Source of the DNA: Caulobacter sp. Root655
GTDB taxonomy: Bacteria; Pseudomonadota; Alphaproteobacteria; Caulobacterales; Caulobacteraceae
Direction: 5' to 3'
DNA length: 64,000 nucleotides
NCBI RefSeq assembly: GCF_001427665.1
Contig: NZ_LMHC01000021.1
Location: 124,001-188,000, forward strand
The number at the start of each line of letters is the position of its first letter. The first letter of the stretch is position 1. Positions 17,177 through 26,160 of the stretch are shown here, piece after piece. The notes under the pieces were generated by a model. That model was not told the origin of the DNA, searched no databases, and saw only the letters and a program-made list of their open reading frames with translations. A program made the position numbers and the translations under genes.

Positions 17177-18464
17177 TCCGTCCCTCGACCTGGAGCGCGC
17201 CACCGTCGGGCGGGTGACCAGACGGCTGATGCCGCTGTTCTGCCTGATGTACCTGATCGCCTATATCGATCGGCAGAACGTGTCGTACGCCAAGCTCGAC
17301 ATGGTCCAGGCCCTCGGCCTCACCGAGGCGGCCTACGGCCTGGGCGCGTCGCTGTTCTTCATCGGCTACTTCCTGTTCGAGGCGCCGTCGAACCTGATCC
17401 TGGCCCGAGTGGGCGCCCGGGTCTGGTTCGCGCGGATCATGTTCACCTGGGGCCTGGTCACCCTGGCCCTGGGCTTCACCCAGAACGCGACGATGTTCTA
17501 CGTCCTGCGTTTCCTGCTGGGCGTCACCGAGGCGGGGTTCTTCCCGGGCGTGCTCTACGTCCTGACCCTCTGGTACCCGCAGGCTCATCGCGCGCGGATG
17601 GTGGGCTTGTTCATGATCGCCAGCGCCCTCGCCAACGCCGTCGGGGCGGCCGTGGGCGGCCTGCTGCTGGATCTGGACGGGACCCTGGGACTGGCGGGTT
17701 GGCAATGGGTGTTCCTGGTCACCGGCGTTCCGGCCGTGCTGCTGGCGCCCTACGTCCTGTGGCGCCTGCCTGATGGTCCGACCCAGGCCGGATGGCTGCC
17801 GGAGAACGAGAAGGCCTGGCTGGCCTCGGTCCTGACCGCGGAGCGGGGAGGGGCGTCCGACGATCATCGCGGCGCCTGGAAGGCGATCTTCGATCCACGC
17901 GTGCTGCTGCTGGCGGGCCTCTATATTGGCATGCCGCTGGGCGCTTACGGTTTGAGCTATTGGCTGCCGACGATCGTCAAGTCGTTCGGGGTCTCCAACA
18001 CCGTCAACGGGCTGATCAACGTCATCCCCTGGCTGCTGGTCGGCGTGGCGCTGTGGTTCGTGCCGCGCCACGCCGCGCGCCACGGGGCCAGCGCCTGGCA
18101 CATAGCCGGACCCATCATGCTGGGCGCGGTCGCCCTGACCCTGAGCGTGATCGTGCCCGGCGCGGCGCTGAAGTTCGCGATGTTGTGCATCGCCGCCCCG
18201 GCGATCTTCGCGGCTCAGCCGGTGTTCTGGAGCTTGCCGCCGAGCTTCCTCAGCGGCCCGCGGGCCGCGGCCGGCATCGCGGCGATCAACGCGATCGGTA
18301 ATCTGGGCGGCTTTATCGCCCAGAACCTGGTGCCGATGGTGCGCGACGCGACGGGCAGCAACTTGGCGCCCATGCTGGCGCTGGCGGCCGTGCTGATGGT
18401 GACCAGCGTGCTGATCTTCTACGCCACGGCCCATCTGGACAGGGCGCGGGCGAACACCCGCTGA
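17169..18464 (+). CDS. MFS transporter, anion:cation symporter (ACS) type
   Basis: A 431-residue carrier with about 12 hydrophobic segments. The opening RRLMPLFCLMYLIAYIDRQN, then VSYAKLDM and GLGASLFFIGYFLFEAPSNL, is characteristic of the ACS subfamily, which moves organic anions such as gluconate, galactonate, glucarate and tartrate. The conserved loop segment VLRFLLGVTEAGFFPGVLYV fits. The gene starts inside the LacI gene. With a gluconokinase in the same locus, a sugar acid is the likely cargo (inference). No transporter-specific residue settles the substrate. Confidence 0.88.
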   Translation: MPDPSLDLERATVGRVTRRLMPLFCLMYLIAYIDRQNVSYAKLDMVQALGLTEAAYGLGASLFFIGYFLFEAPSNLILARVGARVWFARIMFTWGLVTLALGFTQNATMFYVLRFLLGVTEAGFFPGVLYVLTLWYPQAHRARMVGLFMIASALANAVGAAVGGLLLDLDGTLGLAGWQWVFLVTGVPAVLLAPYVLWRLPDGPTQAGWLPENEKAWLASVLTAERGGASDDHRGAWKAIFDPRVLLLAGLYIGMPLGAYGLSYWLPTIVKSFGVSNTVNGLINVIPWLLVGVALWFVPRHAARHGASAWHIAGPIMLGAVALTLSVIVPGAALKFAMLCIAAPAIFAAQPVFWSLPPSFLSGPRAAAGIAAINAIGNLGGFIAQNLVPMVRDATGSNLAPMLALAAVLMVTSVLIFYATAHLDRARANTR

Positions 18465-18515
18465 GCCGCCGCCGTGTCGTCACCAACATCAATGGCCGTG
18501 ATCGGCATGGCGGAA

Positions 18516-18564
18516 GGAATGTTTTCCTAACTATGCACCCTACATTCTAGGAATATATTCCCAA
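18516..18564. promoter_or_regulatory. Pair of GGAANNNNTTCC inverted repeats between convergent genes
   Basis: GGAATGTTTTCC (18516-18527) and GGAATATATTCC (18550-18561) are centred 34 bases apart. The second lies in TAGGAATATATTCCCAA, whose exact reverse complement occurs at 27657-27673. The spot lies between the 3' ends of the MFS and AraC genes, so it is not an obvious mRNA promoter. The rest of the 255-base gap shows nothing else I can assign. Confidence 0.5.
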
Positions 18565-18719
18565 AAGCGACTGTAATTTGAAGAACGTCGATTTCCGACT
18601 CATCTCGGGCGATGGGCAAAGTCCGCTTCCGGGCGTTGCTCACGCCGCCGCCGGCCCAGGCCCGGGTCTGGCGCAGAGCTGAAGTCCAGCCGATCGATCC
18701 GGGCTCACACATGTGCTCG

Positions 18720-19760
18720 TCACGACCGATTGGTGTCCTTTCGGGCTTGGTTCGGCCGGCAAACCGGTGGAAGTGCGCCGCGGAACCATCGGCGGCAGGC
18801 CCGGCTGAAGCTCGAAGGATCCGTGTAGCCCAGCGTCTCGGCGATCTGCGAGTGGGAGAGGTCGCCGGCTCGTAGGAGCCGCTCGGCGCGGACGCGCAGT
18901 TCGGCATCGACAAGTTCGCGGTAGCCGGTCCCTGCCTCCGAGAGCCGCCGAACGAGGGTCCGTCGCGAGACGCCGGTCAGGCGCGCGACCTCGTCGGCGG
19001 TGGGATGGCCGGCGGGCAGGGATTTCAGCAGCCGCTCCACCCTGTCCCGCAACCCATCCGGCGCGATGAGCCGCGCCCTCGCGGCCTGCAGCTCCTGCAG
19101 CGCGACGCCGTACAAGGTGGCGTCGGCCATGGGGGACTGCAGCGCGAGCCATGCGGTGGGGAAACGGATCGCGTTGCGCGCCGCGCCGTAGGCGACGTTC
19201 CTGCCGAGTATGGCCCGGACCTGAGGCGCGTGTTCGGGTTCGGCGCAGGCAAAGAAGAAGTGGGCTTCGGCGGGCGGCGCGGCCAGCATCGACGCGACCC
19301 CCGCCCGGAACCCGATGAAAGACACTTCCATCATCGGGCGCCAAACGGTCTCGGCGAGATCGACCGTCAGATCGTAGTCCATTTGGCTCCACTGCGGGCC
19401 GCGCCGCAGCGAGGTCCTGTAGAACGGCGCCCGAACAAAGCCGAACCGGGTGATTACCTCCACCATCGCGGCGAGGTCCGGCGCCGCCACTCCCGCGACC
19501 CCCAGCGGCCCATGGCAGGACAGATTCCAGAGCTCGGGCGAACGCAGCGCCCAACCGTCCCCGAACAGGGCGACAAGGTTTTCCACCTGCCGGGCCTGCT
19601 GGAAGAGGCTGATGTCGGCGGAGGGGTCGCGCAGCATGTCGTCGGTGACGCCCGTGCCGGCCAGGATGGCGGCTCGACGCTCCGGGGTGTCGCCAAAGCA
19701 GCGCAAGATCAGGCGGAAATAGCCCAGGGACATCGGCAGCTGTTCTAGGGCCTCGACCAT
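18720..19760 (-). CDS. AraC-family transcriptional regulator
   Basis: A 346-residue regulator with an N-terminal Arabinose_bd-type (OruR-like) domain and a C-terminal AraC double helix-turn-helix: PTADEVARLTGVSRRTLVRR, then LSEAGTGYRELV and LRAGDLSHSQIAETLGYTDP, followed by SSFSRACRRWF, the usual signature. The start is uncertain: ATG at 19760 is used, with a TTG nine bases upstream. The neighbouring desaturase gene is on the same strand, 120 bases upstream, so this may be a local regulator of membrane lipid modification, which is only inference. Confidence 0.9.
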   Translation of the reverse strand: MVEALEQLPMSLGYFRLILRCFGDTPERRAAILAGTGVTDDMLRDPSADISLFQQARQVENLVALFGDGWALRSPELWNLSCHGPLGVAGVAAPDLAAMVEVITRFGFVRAPFYRTSLRRGPQWSQMDYDLTVDLAETVWRPMMEVSFIGFRAGVASMLAAPPAEAHFFFACAEPEHAPQVRAILGRNVAYGAARNAIRFPTAWLALQSPMADATLYGVALQELQAARARLIAPDGLRDRVERLLKSLPAGHPTADEVARLTGVSRRTLVRRLSEAGTGYRELVDAELRVRAERLLRAGDLSHSQIAETLGYTDPSSFSRACRRWFRGALPPVCRPNQARKDTNRS

Positions 19761-19880
19761 CACGCGCAAAATGCCCAGAAGGAGGCACGTCGCGCCACCC
19801 CTTTAAGGCTGGCGCGACCAGTTTGGCCTTCATGTTGAAGCGGAGCCGTGTGGCGCCCCGAACCCACCGCTGCTCGACCG

Positions 19881-20780
19881 CTAGATCCCGTCCAGCCGGC
19901 ACCCACGCGCCACGAGGATAGGCCGAAGCGCGCGGAAGGCCGCCGGATGCCGCATGAGGGGCATGCGAGGATAAAGATGATGGATGATGTGGTACTGCAT
20001 CCCCATCGTCAGGATGTTGCCAAGGCGGCTTCGAAACCCGCGGGTATTGCGGTAGCGGCCCAGGTCCGCGCCCGGATGGTGGGGCGCCCAGCTCAGGAAA
20101 AACCGGATGTAGACCCCGCCGACGATGCGCGGCAGCCACATGATCGCCGCCACCTCGAGCGCGTAGCCCGCCCAGGCGAACCCGAAGAGCAGGGCGTTGG
20201 TGGCGAGCGCATAGGCCAGGAGCGTGACGCCGGCGCGCCGGGCGTCGTCCGATCCGATGCGCTCCAGGGTCTTGGCGTAGGCGATGTTGATCTTTGGAAC
20301 CGTCTGCAGTTGGCTGCCGATGTCCTTGACGACCATGTGCCAACCGCTGTCGGACTTGGTGTTGATGTCCGGGTCGAGTTCCGTGTCGTTGGTGTGGCTG
20401 TGGTGCTCATGGTGCGTGAGACGGGCCGCTTGGTAAGGCAGTCCCAACGGGACGGGCGAGAGGTGGCCCACCAGTTCGTTCAGCCAGAACAATCGCTCGC
20501 CTTCGCGGGCGATGATCCTGTGCTGGGCCTCGTGAGAGGGCAGGTAGGAAAGGATCACGGTCACGGTCGCGATCGGAGCCGCCGCCCACAGGGGGAGAAC
20601 GCCCGACAGCGTCAGGGGCCAAAGCGCCAGCCAGGCCGCCAGGTTCACGAACGCCCAGGCGATGGAGCCCCACGGAAGGCCGCCCATGAAGCCGTCGGCG
20701 ATCGAACGCTCCAGGCGCAGCAACTCTTGGGACGAAAGTTGGCTGAGATCGCGCTCGTGCATCGTCGCGGAGACGCTCAT
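19881..20780 (-). CDS. Membrane fatty acid desaturase / hydroxylase (di-iron)
   Basis: A 299-residue integral membrane di-iron enzyme. The three histidine clusters are present: SHEAQH, HHEHHSH (in ARLTHHEHHSHTNDTELDPD) and YHIIHHLYP near the C-terminus. Hydrophobic pairs before and between them match the FA_desaturase fold, which introduces double bonds into acyl chains or hydroxylates alkyl/carotenoid substrates. The ATG at 20780 overlaps the stop of the upstream small membrane protein in an ATGA junction, so the two are translationally coupled. Substrate cannot be read from the sequence. Confidence 0.85.
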   Translation of the reverse strand: MSVSATMHERDLSQLSSQELLRLERSIADGFMGGLPWGSIAWAFVNLAAWLALWPLTLSGVLPLWAAAPIATVTVILSYLPSHEAQHRIIAREGERLFWLNELVGHLSPVPLGLPYQAARLTHHEHHSHTNDTELDPDINTKSDSGWHMVVKDIGSQLQTVPKINIAYAKTLERIGSDDARRAGVTLLAYALATNALLFGFAWAGYALEVAAIMWLPRIVGGVYIRFFLSWAPHHPGADLGRYRNTRGFRSRLGNILTMGMQYHIIHHLYPRMPLMRHPAAFRALRPILVARGCRLDGI

Positions 20781-21046
20781 AACCATCGCCCCCTCAGGTT
20801 GGCGGCCGCCCCCCATGATCCGCCGATCGCCAGGCCCGCAACCAGAGGCCATTGGGCCTGCGCCGCGCCCGGAAGCAGGCGCTCGAGGAGTTGCGTGATC
20901 AGCGGCGCGACGAAGCCGATCCCGAAAATCAACGGCATGGCTTGGAGCAACAACATCAGCAGGCGGCCGACGACGCCGACGGGGGGTGTTGATGGACCTG
21001 ATCCGGAGCCGTCATTCGACGGCAGGGCGACCTCGTCGCGGGGCAT
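20777..21046 (-). CDS. Small membrane protein coupled to desaturase
   Basis: An 89-residue protein with a hydrophilic, Ser/Pro/Gly-rich N-terminus (1-25) and two hydrophobic segments (about 28-50 and 66-80) separated by LLERLLPGAAQAQ. I do not recognise the family. The stop codon overlaps the desaturase start as ATGA, implying a joint function, for example as a membrane partner or electron-transfer accessory; that is inference. Confidence 0.65.
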   Translation of the reverse strand: MPRDEVALPSNDGSGSGPSTPPVGVVGRLLMLLLQAMPLIFGIGFVAPLITQLLERLLPGAAQAQWPLVAGLAIGGSWGAAANLRGRWL

Positions 21047-21185
21047 GATGAACTTTCTCCCTGTCGCCCGTCTCGAGGCAGGCTTTACGGCCTAGCCTAC
21101 GCCGAAGGTGCGCCGACGGAGATGGCGCGGTGCGCCATTCTGATGACCGTTTGCGCCAAGGCCCGTCCGGCTCCGAGTTCGGCGG

Positions 21186-24100
21186 TCAAGTCGCCAGCTC
21201 TTCCGGGCCATTGGCCTTGGCGGTGTCGAGCCCAGGATCCTTGATCCGGAACCACATCGCGTAGAGCGCCGGCAGGAAGACCAGGGTCAGGACCGTCCCG
21301 CCGATCGTCCCGCCGATCAGGGTGTAGGCCATCGAGGACCAGAACACCGAGAAGGTCAGCGGGATGAAGGCCAGGATGGCGGCCAGGGCGGTCAGGATGA
21401 CCGGCCTTGCCCGCTGCACCGTCGCCTCGATGACGGCATGGAACGGGTCCAGACCCTCTTCCTGGTTGTTGTGGATCTGGCCGATCAGGATCAGGCTGTT
21501 GCGCATGATGATCCCGGCCAGGCCGATCAGCCCGAGGATGGCGTTGAACCCGAACGGCTGGTGGAAGATCAGCAAGGTCGGCGCGACCCCGACCAGGGCC
21601 AGGGGCGCGGTCAGCAGCACCATGAACATCGCCGACAGCGAGCGGACCTGGAAGATGATCACCACCATCATCAGGATGAACATCAGTGGGAAGATCGCGG
21701 CCAGGGCGACATTGGCCTTGCCGGCCTCCTCGATTGAGCCGCCCATCTCGATCCTGTAGCCGGCCGGAAGGGCCGCCATGATCGGCTTGAGGTCCTTGAG
21801 GACCTGCGTCGAGACGTCCGGCGGCTGCAGCCGCTCATCGATGTCGCCGCGCACGGTGATGGTCGTCAGGCGGTCGCGGCGGCGCAGGATGGGATCTTCC
21901 ATGCGCACCTCGGCCCGTCCGATCTGGTCGAGCGGGATACGCTCTCCCGATGCGCCGACCAGCGTGAAGGCGCCCAGCCTGGCCGGGTCGAGACGATCGG
22001 CGCCGGCGGTGCGCGCCACGATCTCGACCGAGCGGATGTCCTCGCGCACCTGGGTCACGGGAACCCCGGTCAGCAGGAATTGAAGCTGCAGCGACGCATC
22101 GCTCGAGCTGAGACCAAAGGCCCGCAGGCGGTCCTGGTCGAGCACGAAGTGGACCGTCGGGACCCGCTCGCCCCAGTCGGTGTTGACCTGGCGAAGGGCG
22201 TTGTTGCTCAGCATCACGGCGCGGACCTGCTCGGCGATCTGGCGCACGCGCGCGACGTCGGGTCCCATGACGCGGAAGGCGACGGGGAAAGGGGAGGGCG
22301 GGCCGAACACGATCTGGGTCGCGCGGATCTTCGCGCCGGGCACGGCGCCGCTGGCCGCGAACTGGCGCACGCGCTGCTTGAGCGCGTCGCGCGCCTTCTG
22401 GTCGGGCGTCAGCACGACGATCTTGGCGAAGGAAGGATCAGGCAGTTCCGGCGAGATCGCCAGGAAGAACCGGGGCGCGCCCTGGCCGATATAGCTGGTG
22501 ACGATCTTGGCCTCGGGCTGCTGGTGCAGCCAGGCCTCGACCTTGGCCACCGCCTGGCTGGTCGAGGCGATGCTCTGGCCTTCGGGCATCTGCACCTCGA
22601 TCAGCACTTCGGGCCGGTCGGAGGCCGGGAAGAACTGCTTCTTGGTCCCGCCCATCATCAGCACGGCGATCACCATCGCCACGCCGACGCCGGCCGCCAC
22701 CTTGAACCGGTTGTCGACCGTCCAGGTGACCATCGCGCGCAGCCGGCGATAGCGCGGCGTGTCGTAGATCGCCGCGTGACCGCCCTCGACCGGCTTGATC
22801 TTGGGAATCATCAGGACGCCGAGATAGGGCGTGAAGATCACCGCCACGAACCACGAGGTGATCAGGGCGAAGGCCACGACCCAGAAGATGTTGCCGGCAT
22901 ATTCGCCGGCCGTGGACTTGGCGAAGCCCACCGGCATCAGGCCGATGATCGTCACCAGAGTGCCCGACAGCATGGGCGCGGCCGTGTGGCCCCAGGCATA
23001 GGTCGCCGCCGAGACGCGGTCCCGGCCTTCCTCCATCTTCACGACGATGGTCTCGATGATGATGATGGCGTCGTCGACCAGCAGGCCCAGCGACAGGATC
23101 AGCGCGCCCAGGGTGATGCGGTCGAAGTCGCGGCCGGTGACCAGCATGATCACGAACACGCCCGCCAGGGTCAGGGGAACGGCCATGGCCACCACCAGCC
23201 CGACCCGGAAGCCCAGGCTGACCAGGCTGACGACGATGACGACCGCGAGCGCCACGAAGAACTTGAGCATGAACTCGTCGTAGGCCTCGGTGATGTTCAC
23301 CGACTGGTCGGTGACCTTGGCGAAGCTCATGCCCAGCGGCATTTCCGCGGAGATGGCCGTGGCTTCCTTCTCCAGGCTCTTGCCCAGCCGCAGCCCGTTG
23401 TAGCGATCCTTCATCACCACCCCCAGCTCGAGGGCCGGCTCGCCGCCGTTGCGGATCAGGAAGGTGGCGGGATCGGCGTAGCCGCGCTTGACCTCGGCGA
23501 TGTCGGCCAGCTTGAGCGTGCGACCGCCGACCACGATCGGCGTCTCCCGGATCTTTTCGAGGTCGTCGAGCGCGCCGTCGAGCCGGATCTGCACCTGGGG
23601 CCCTGCGGTTTCGATCGAACCGCCCGGCGTGACCAGGTTCTGATCATTGAGGGCGGCGAAGAGGTCCCTGGGGCTGACCCCCAGCGTCGCCAGGCGCGCT
23701 TGCGAGAACTCCACGAAGATCTTCTGCGGTTGTTCGCCGATGATCATCACCTTCTTGACGCCCGGGACGTGCAGCAGGCGCTGGCGCAGGGTCTCGGCCT
23801 GGCGCACCAGAAGGCGCTGTGGCTCGCCCTTGGCCTTGAGGGCGTAGAGGGCGAAGGTGACGTCGCCGTACTCGTCATTGACGAACGGTCCCAGGACCCC
23901 GCGCGGCAGGTTGGCCGCTTCGTCGCTCATTTTCTTGCGGGTCTGGTAGAACTGTTCGGGAACCTCCTTGGGCGGAATCTGGTCCTTCAGCGTCAGGGTG
24001 GTGAAGGCCAGGCCTGGCCGCGTGAAGGTCTCGCTGCGGTCGTACCACTTCAGCTCCTGCAGGCGCTTCTCGAGCGGCTCGGCGACCTGGTCCTGCATCT

Positions 24101-24278
24101 CCTGGGCGGTGGCGCCCGGCCAGGCGCTGACGATGGTCATGACCTTGATCGAGAAGCTGGGGTCCTCGGCGCGTCCCAGCTTCATGAAGGCGAAGGCGCC
24201 GGCGAAGGTCACCGCGATGATCAGGAAGAGGGTGATCGAGCGCTCGCGGACCGCCAGGGCGGAGAGATTGAAGTTCAT
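21186..24278 (-). CDS. RND efflux pump, inner-membrane transporter (AcrB/MexB-like, HAE1/heavy-metal-type superfamily)
   Basis: A 1030-residue RND permease, the usual length. It opens MNFNLSALAVRERSITLFLI, has the TM1 region followed by a large periplasmic loop (AWPGATAQEMQDQVAEPLEK), and the TM4 proton-relay segment LGALILSLGLLVDDAIIIIE with its Asp pair. The second half repeats the pattern (GLIGLAGIIMRNSLILIGQI). It exports toxic compounds using the proton gradient. The ATG overlaps the adaptor gene's stop (ATGA), so they are co-translated. A longer in-frame start lies inside the adaptor gene and is rejected. Confidence 0.95.
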   Translation of the reverse strand: MNFNLSALAVRERSITLFLIIAVTFAGAFAFMKLGRAEDPSFSIKVMTIVSAWPGATAQEMQDQVAEPLEKRLQELKWYDRSETFTRPGLAFTTLTLKDQIPPKEVPEQFYQTRKKMSDEAANLPRGVLGPFVNDEYGDVTFALYALKAKGEPQRLLVRQAETLRQRLLHVPGVKKVMIIGEQPQKIFVEFSQARLATLGVSPRDLFAALNDQNLVTPGGSIETAGPQVQIRLDGALDDLEKIRETPIVVGGRTLKLADIAEVKRGYADPATFLIRNGGEPALELGVVMKDRYNGLRLGKSLEKEATAISAEMPLGMSFAKVTDQSVNITEAYDEFMLKFFVALAVVIVVSLVSLGFRVGLVVAMAVPLTLAGVFVIMLVTGRDFDRITLGALILSLGLLVDDAIIIIETIVVKMEEGRDRVSAATYAWGHTAAPMLSGTLVTIIGLMPVGFAKSTAGEYAGNIFWVVAFALITSWFVAVIFTPYLGVLMIPKIKPVEGGHAAIYDTPRYRRLRAMVTWTVDNRFKVAAGVGVAMVIAVLMMGGTKKQFFPASDRPEVLIEVQMPEGQSIASTSQAVAKVEAWLHQQPEAKIVTSYIGQGAPRFFLAISPELPDPSFAKIVVLTPDQKARDALKQRVRQFAASGAVPGAKIRATQIVFGPPSPFPVAFRVMGPDVARVRQIAEQVRAVMLSNNALRQVNTDWGERVPTVHFVLDQDRLRAFGLSSSDASLQLQFLLTGVPVTQVREDIRSVEIVARTAGADRLDPARLGAFTLVGASGERIPLDQIGRAEVRMEDPILRRRDRLTTITVRGDIDERLQPPDVSTQVLKDLKPIMAALPAGYRIEMGGSIEEAGKANVALAAIFPLMFILMMVVIIFQVRSLSAMFMVLLTAPLALVGVAPTLLIFHQPFGFNAILGLIGLAGIIMRNSLILIGQIHNNQEEGLDPFHAVIEATVQRARPVILTALAAILAFIPLTFSVFWSSMAYTLIGGTIGGTVLTLVFLPALYAMWFRIKDPGLDTAKANGPEELAT

Positions 24279-25366
24279 TGGACCTCTCCGGTCTGGACGC
24301 GGACGCGCTGGCCCTGGTGGAGCATGTGGGCGCCCAAGGCCACGAACCGGTCGCCGCCGCTCAGGCCGCCGGAGATCGTCGCTGTCTCGATCCCCAGCGC
24401 GGCAACCCGCACAGGTCGCCATTGAATGGTGGAGGTGCGCGGCTCGATCACCCAGACACCCGGGCCCTTGCCGGCGTCATAGAGGGCGCCGATCGGAGCT
24501 TCAACGCCGCGCGCGGCCTCGCCGCCGACCTCGGCGGGCAAGGCCACGACCATGGTCGAGCCCAGCGGCGCCTGGGCGGCCGGGCCGCTCAGCACATATT
24601 TGGCCTCATAGGTGCGGGTGCGCGGGTCGGCGGCGTCGGAAAGCTGGCGAAGACGCGCCTGGCCAGCCTTGGCGCCGGTGAAGGCGTAGGCGTCCGCCAG
24701 CGATCCGACCGTCGGGCGAACGGTTTCGGGCAGGGTGATGGTGGCCTCGCGCGGGCCGGCATGGGCCAGGCGCACAACCGGTTGGCCGGCGGCCACGACC
24801 TGTCCGGGCTCGGCCAGGGTTTCCATCACCACGCCGTCGGCGTCGGCGGTCAGGACCGCATAGCCGGCGGCGTTGCGTGAGACGCGGGCCTGGGCCTGGG
24901 TCGCCGCCAGTTGAGCCTGGGCGGCGTCGGCGGCGGCCTTGGCCTGGTCGTAGACGAGGGCGGAGACAGCGCCGGCCGCGACCAGCCCGCGGTAGCGCCG
25001 CTCCTCGGAGGCCGTCTGCACCGCGCGGGCCCGGGCGGCTTCCACCAACTCGTTCTGGGCCGCGACGGCCAGGGCGTAGTCGGCCGCATCGATGCGCATC
25101 AGCGGTTGGCCCAGACGAACCGTCTGTCCGGCGTCGACCAGGCGGGCAACCACCTTGCCGCCGACCCGAAAGCCGAGATCGCTCTGGACGCGGGCCGAGA
25201 CGACGCCGCTGAACCGCCGCTCGCCGGTGGCCGCCGGCCCCGCGACGGCGACCCGGACGACCGGGGGCAGGGTGCGCGGATCGTTGGCGTCGGCCTTGCC
25301 GCCACAGGCGGCCAAGGGCGTGAGGCCGGCCAGGAGCAGGGCGGCGGCGACGGTTCGGGACGACAT
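24275..25366 (-). CDS. RND efflux periplasmic adaptor (membrane fusion lipoprotein)
   Basis: A 363-residue membrane-fusion protein. The lipobox is LAAC at residues 18-21, so it is probably a lipoprotein. The barrel-sandwich hybrid halves are visible (DLGFRVGGKVVARLVDAGQT and AVLTADADGVVMETLAEPGQ), flanking a helical hairpin rich in Ala/Gln/Arg. It links the RND pump to the outer-membrane factor. First gene of the two-gene operon; its promoter region carries the GTGACC/GGTCAC inverted repeat, presumably the TetR target. Confidence 0.95.
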   Translation of the reverse strand: MSSRTVAAALLLAGLTPLAACGGKADANDPRTLPPVVRVAVAGPAATGERRFSGVVSARVQSDLGFRVGGKVVARLVDAGQTVRLGQPLMRIDAADYALAVAAQNELVEAARARAVQTASEERRYRGLVAAGAVSALVYDQAKAAADAAQAQLAATQAQARVSRNAAGYAVLTADADGVVMETLAEPGQVVAAGQPVVRLAHAGPREATITLPETVRPTVGSLADAYAFTGAKAGQARLRQLSDAADPRTRTYEAKYVLSGPAAQAPLGSTMVVALPAEVGGEAARGVEAPIGALYDAGKGPGVWVIEPRTSTIQWRPVRVAALGIETATISGGLSGGDRFVALGAHMLHQGQRVRVQTGEVQ

Positions 25367-25412
25367 GGCTTAAGGGTCCTGCCTTGACGGGAGAACCTTA
25401 GGCTGATGGCTT

Positions 25413-25436
25413 GTGACCGAATTGTCAACTGGTCAC
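25413..25436. promoter_or_regulatory. Probable TetR operator in front of the adaptor-RND operon
   Basis: GTGACC (25413-25418) and GGTCAC (25431-25436) form an inverted repeat with a 12-base spacer, just 47 bases upstream of the adaptor ATG. On the minus strand it overlaps TTGACA, a perfect -35 hexamer. A related GTGAC/GTCAC pair lies in the TetR-outer-membrane-factor divergent region. Confidence 0.6.
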
Positions 25437-25446
25437 CTTCTTGATC

Positions 25447-26070
25447 CTACGGCGCGAGACTCCGAAGCACGAGGTTGACGGCCTTGGTCGGCGCCTCTGG
25501 CAGGTCGTCCAGATTGTGCTTGAGCATCAGCGGGTTCATGAAGCTCTGCATGACCAGCAAGATCGCCTCGCAGATCTCGTCGATCGGCGTCTTGCGCTCG
25601 AACTCGCCGGTCTCGCGGCCCAGGAGAATGATCTCCTTCAGGAGCGCCTCGGCCCTTTCCATATAGGCCATCGCCGAGGGCCAGCGCTCCTCCGCCGAGT
25701 GGGCCGCGATGTCGTAAAGCAGCTTGTCCTCGAAGAAAAGCTCCGCGCTGGTTGCGACTATCCCGCTGAAAAATCGACGTAACTTTTCGGCAGCCGTCTT
25801 GCCTTCGGCCATGCCCGCCTCGCCCGCGGCGAGAACCTTGTCCAGGCACTGGACGCAGATCGCCTGGCCGATCGCCTGTTTTGAATCGAAGAACTTGTAG
25901 ATGTAGGCCTTGGAGAATCCGATCGCCTTGGCGAGGTCGGCGACCGTCGTCTTGCCATAGCCGTAACGGCTGAAATGCGCCTCGGCCGCGTCCACGATCT
26001 GGTCGCGAATGCCATGCTCGACGGGACCGCGTTGCCCAGCTGAGGGGGGCGAAGGTTCGATGGTGCTCAT
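25447..26070 (-). CDS. TetR-family transcriptional repressor of the efflux genes
   Basis: A 207-residue TetR regulator. The N-terminal helix-turn-helix is complete (IVDAAEAHFSRYGYGKTTVA, then DLAKAIGFSKAYIYKFFDSK), followed by a helical ligand-binding domain. It lies between the adaptor-RND operon (same strand, downstream) and the divergent outer-membrane factor gene, so it is well placed to control both. Matching inverted repeats near both promoters support this. Confidence 0.93.
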   Translation of the reverse strand: MSTIEPSPPSAGQRGPVEHGIRDQIVDAAEAHFSRYGYGKTTVADLAKAIGFSKAYIYKFFDSKQAIGQAICVQCLDKVLAAGEAGMAEGKTAAEKLRRFFSGIVATSAELFFEDKLLYDIAAHSAEERWPSAMAYMERAEALLKEIILLGRETGEFERKTPIDEICEAILLVMQSFMNPLMLKHNLDDLPEAPTKAVNLVLRSLAP

Positions 26071-26107
26071 GCCCGCACGCTACCATCGGGCATCGCGATT
26101 GACAAAC

Positions 26108-26135
26108 GAGTGACGATATAATTATTTAGTCACTC
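26108..26135. promoter_or_regulatory. Probable TetR operator in the tetR-outer-membrane-factor divergent region
   Basis: GAGTGAC and GTCACTC, a perfect seven-base inverted repeat with a 14-base AT-rich spacer, lying 38 bases from the TetR start and 26 from the outer-membrane-factor start. TTGACA occurs just upstream at 26099-26104. The half-site GTGAC matches the one at 25413-25436. Confidence 0.6.
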
Positions 26136-26160
26136 TCGGTTCTTCCTCGGAAAGTTCGCC

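Noticed and set aside
24545..24556. Another CGACCATGGTCG
   Set aside because: It lies inside the adaptor coding sequence and encodes part of STMVV; likely coincidental.
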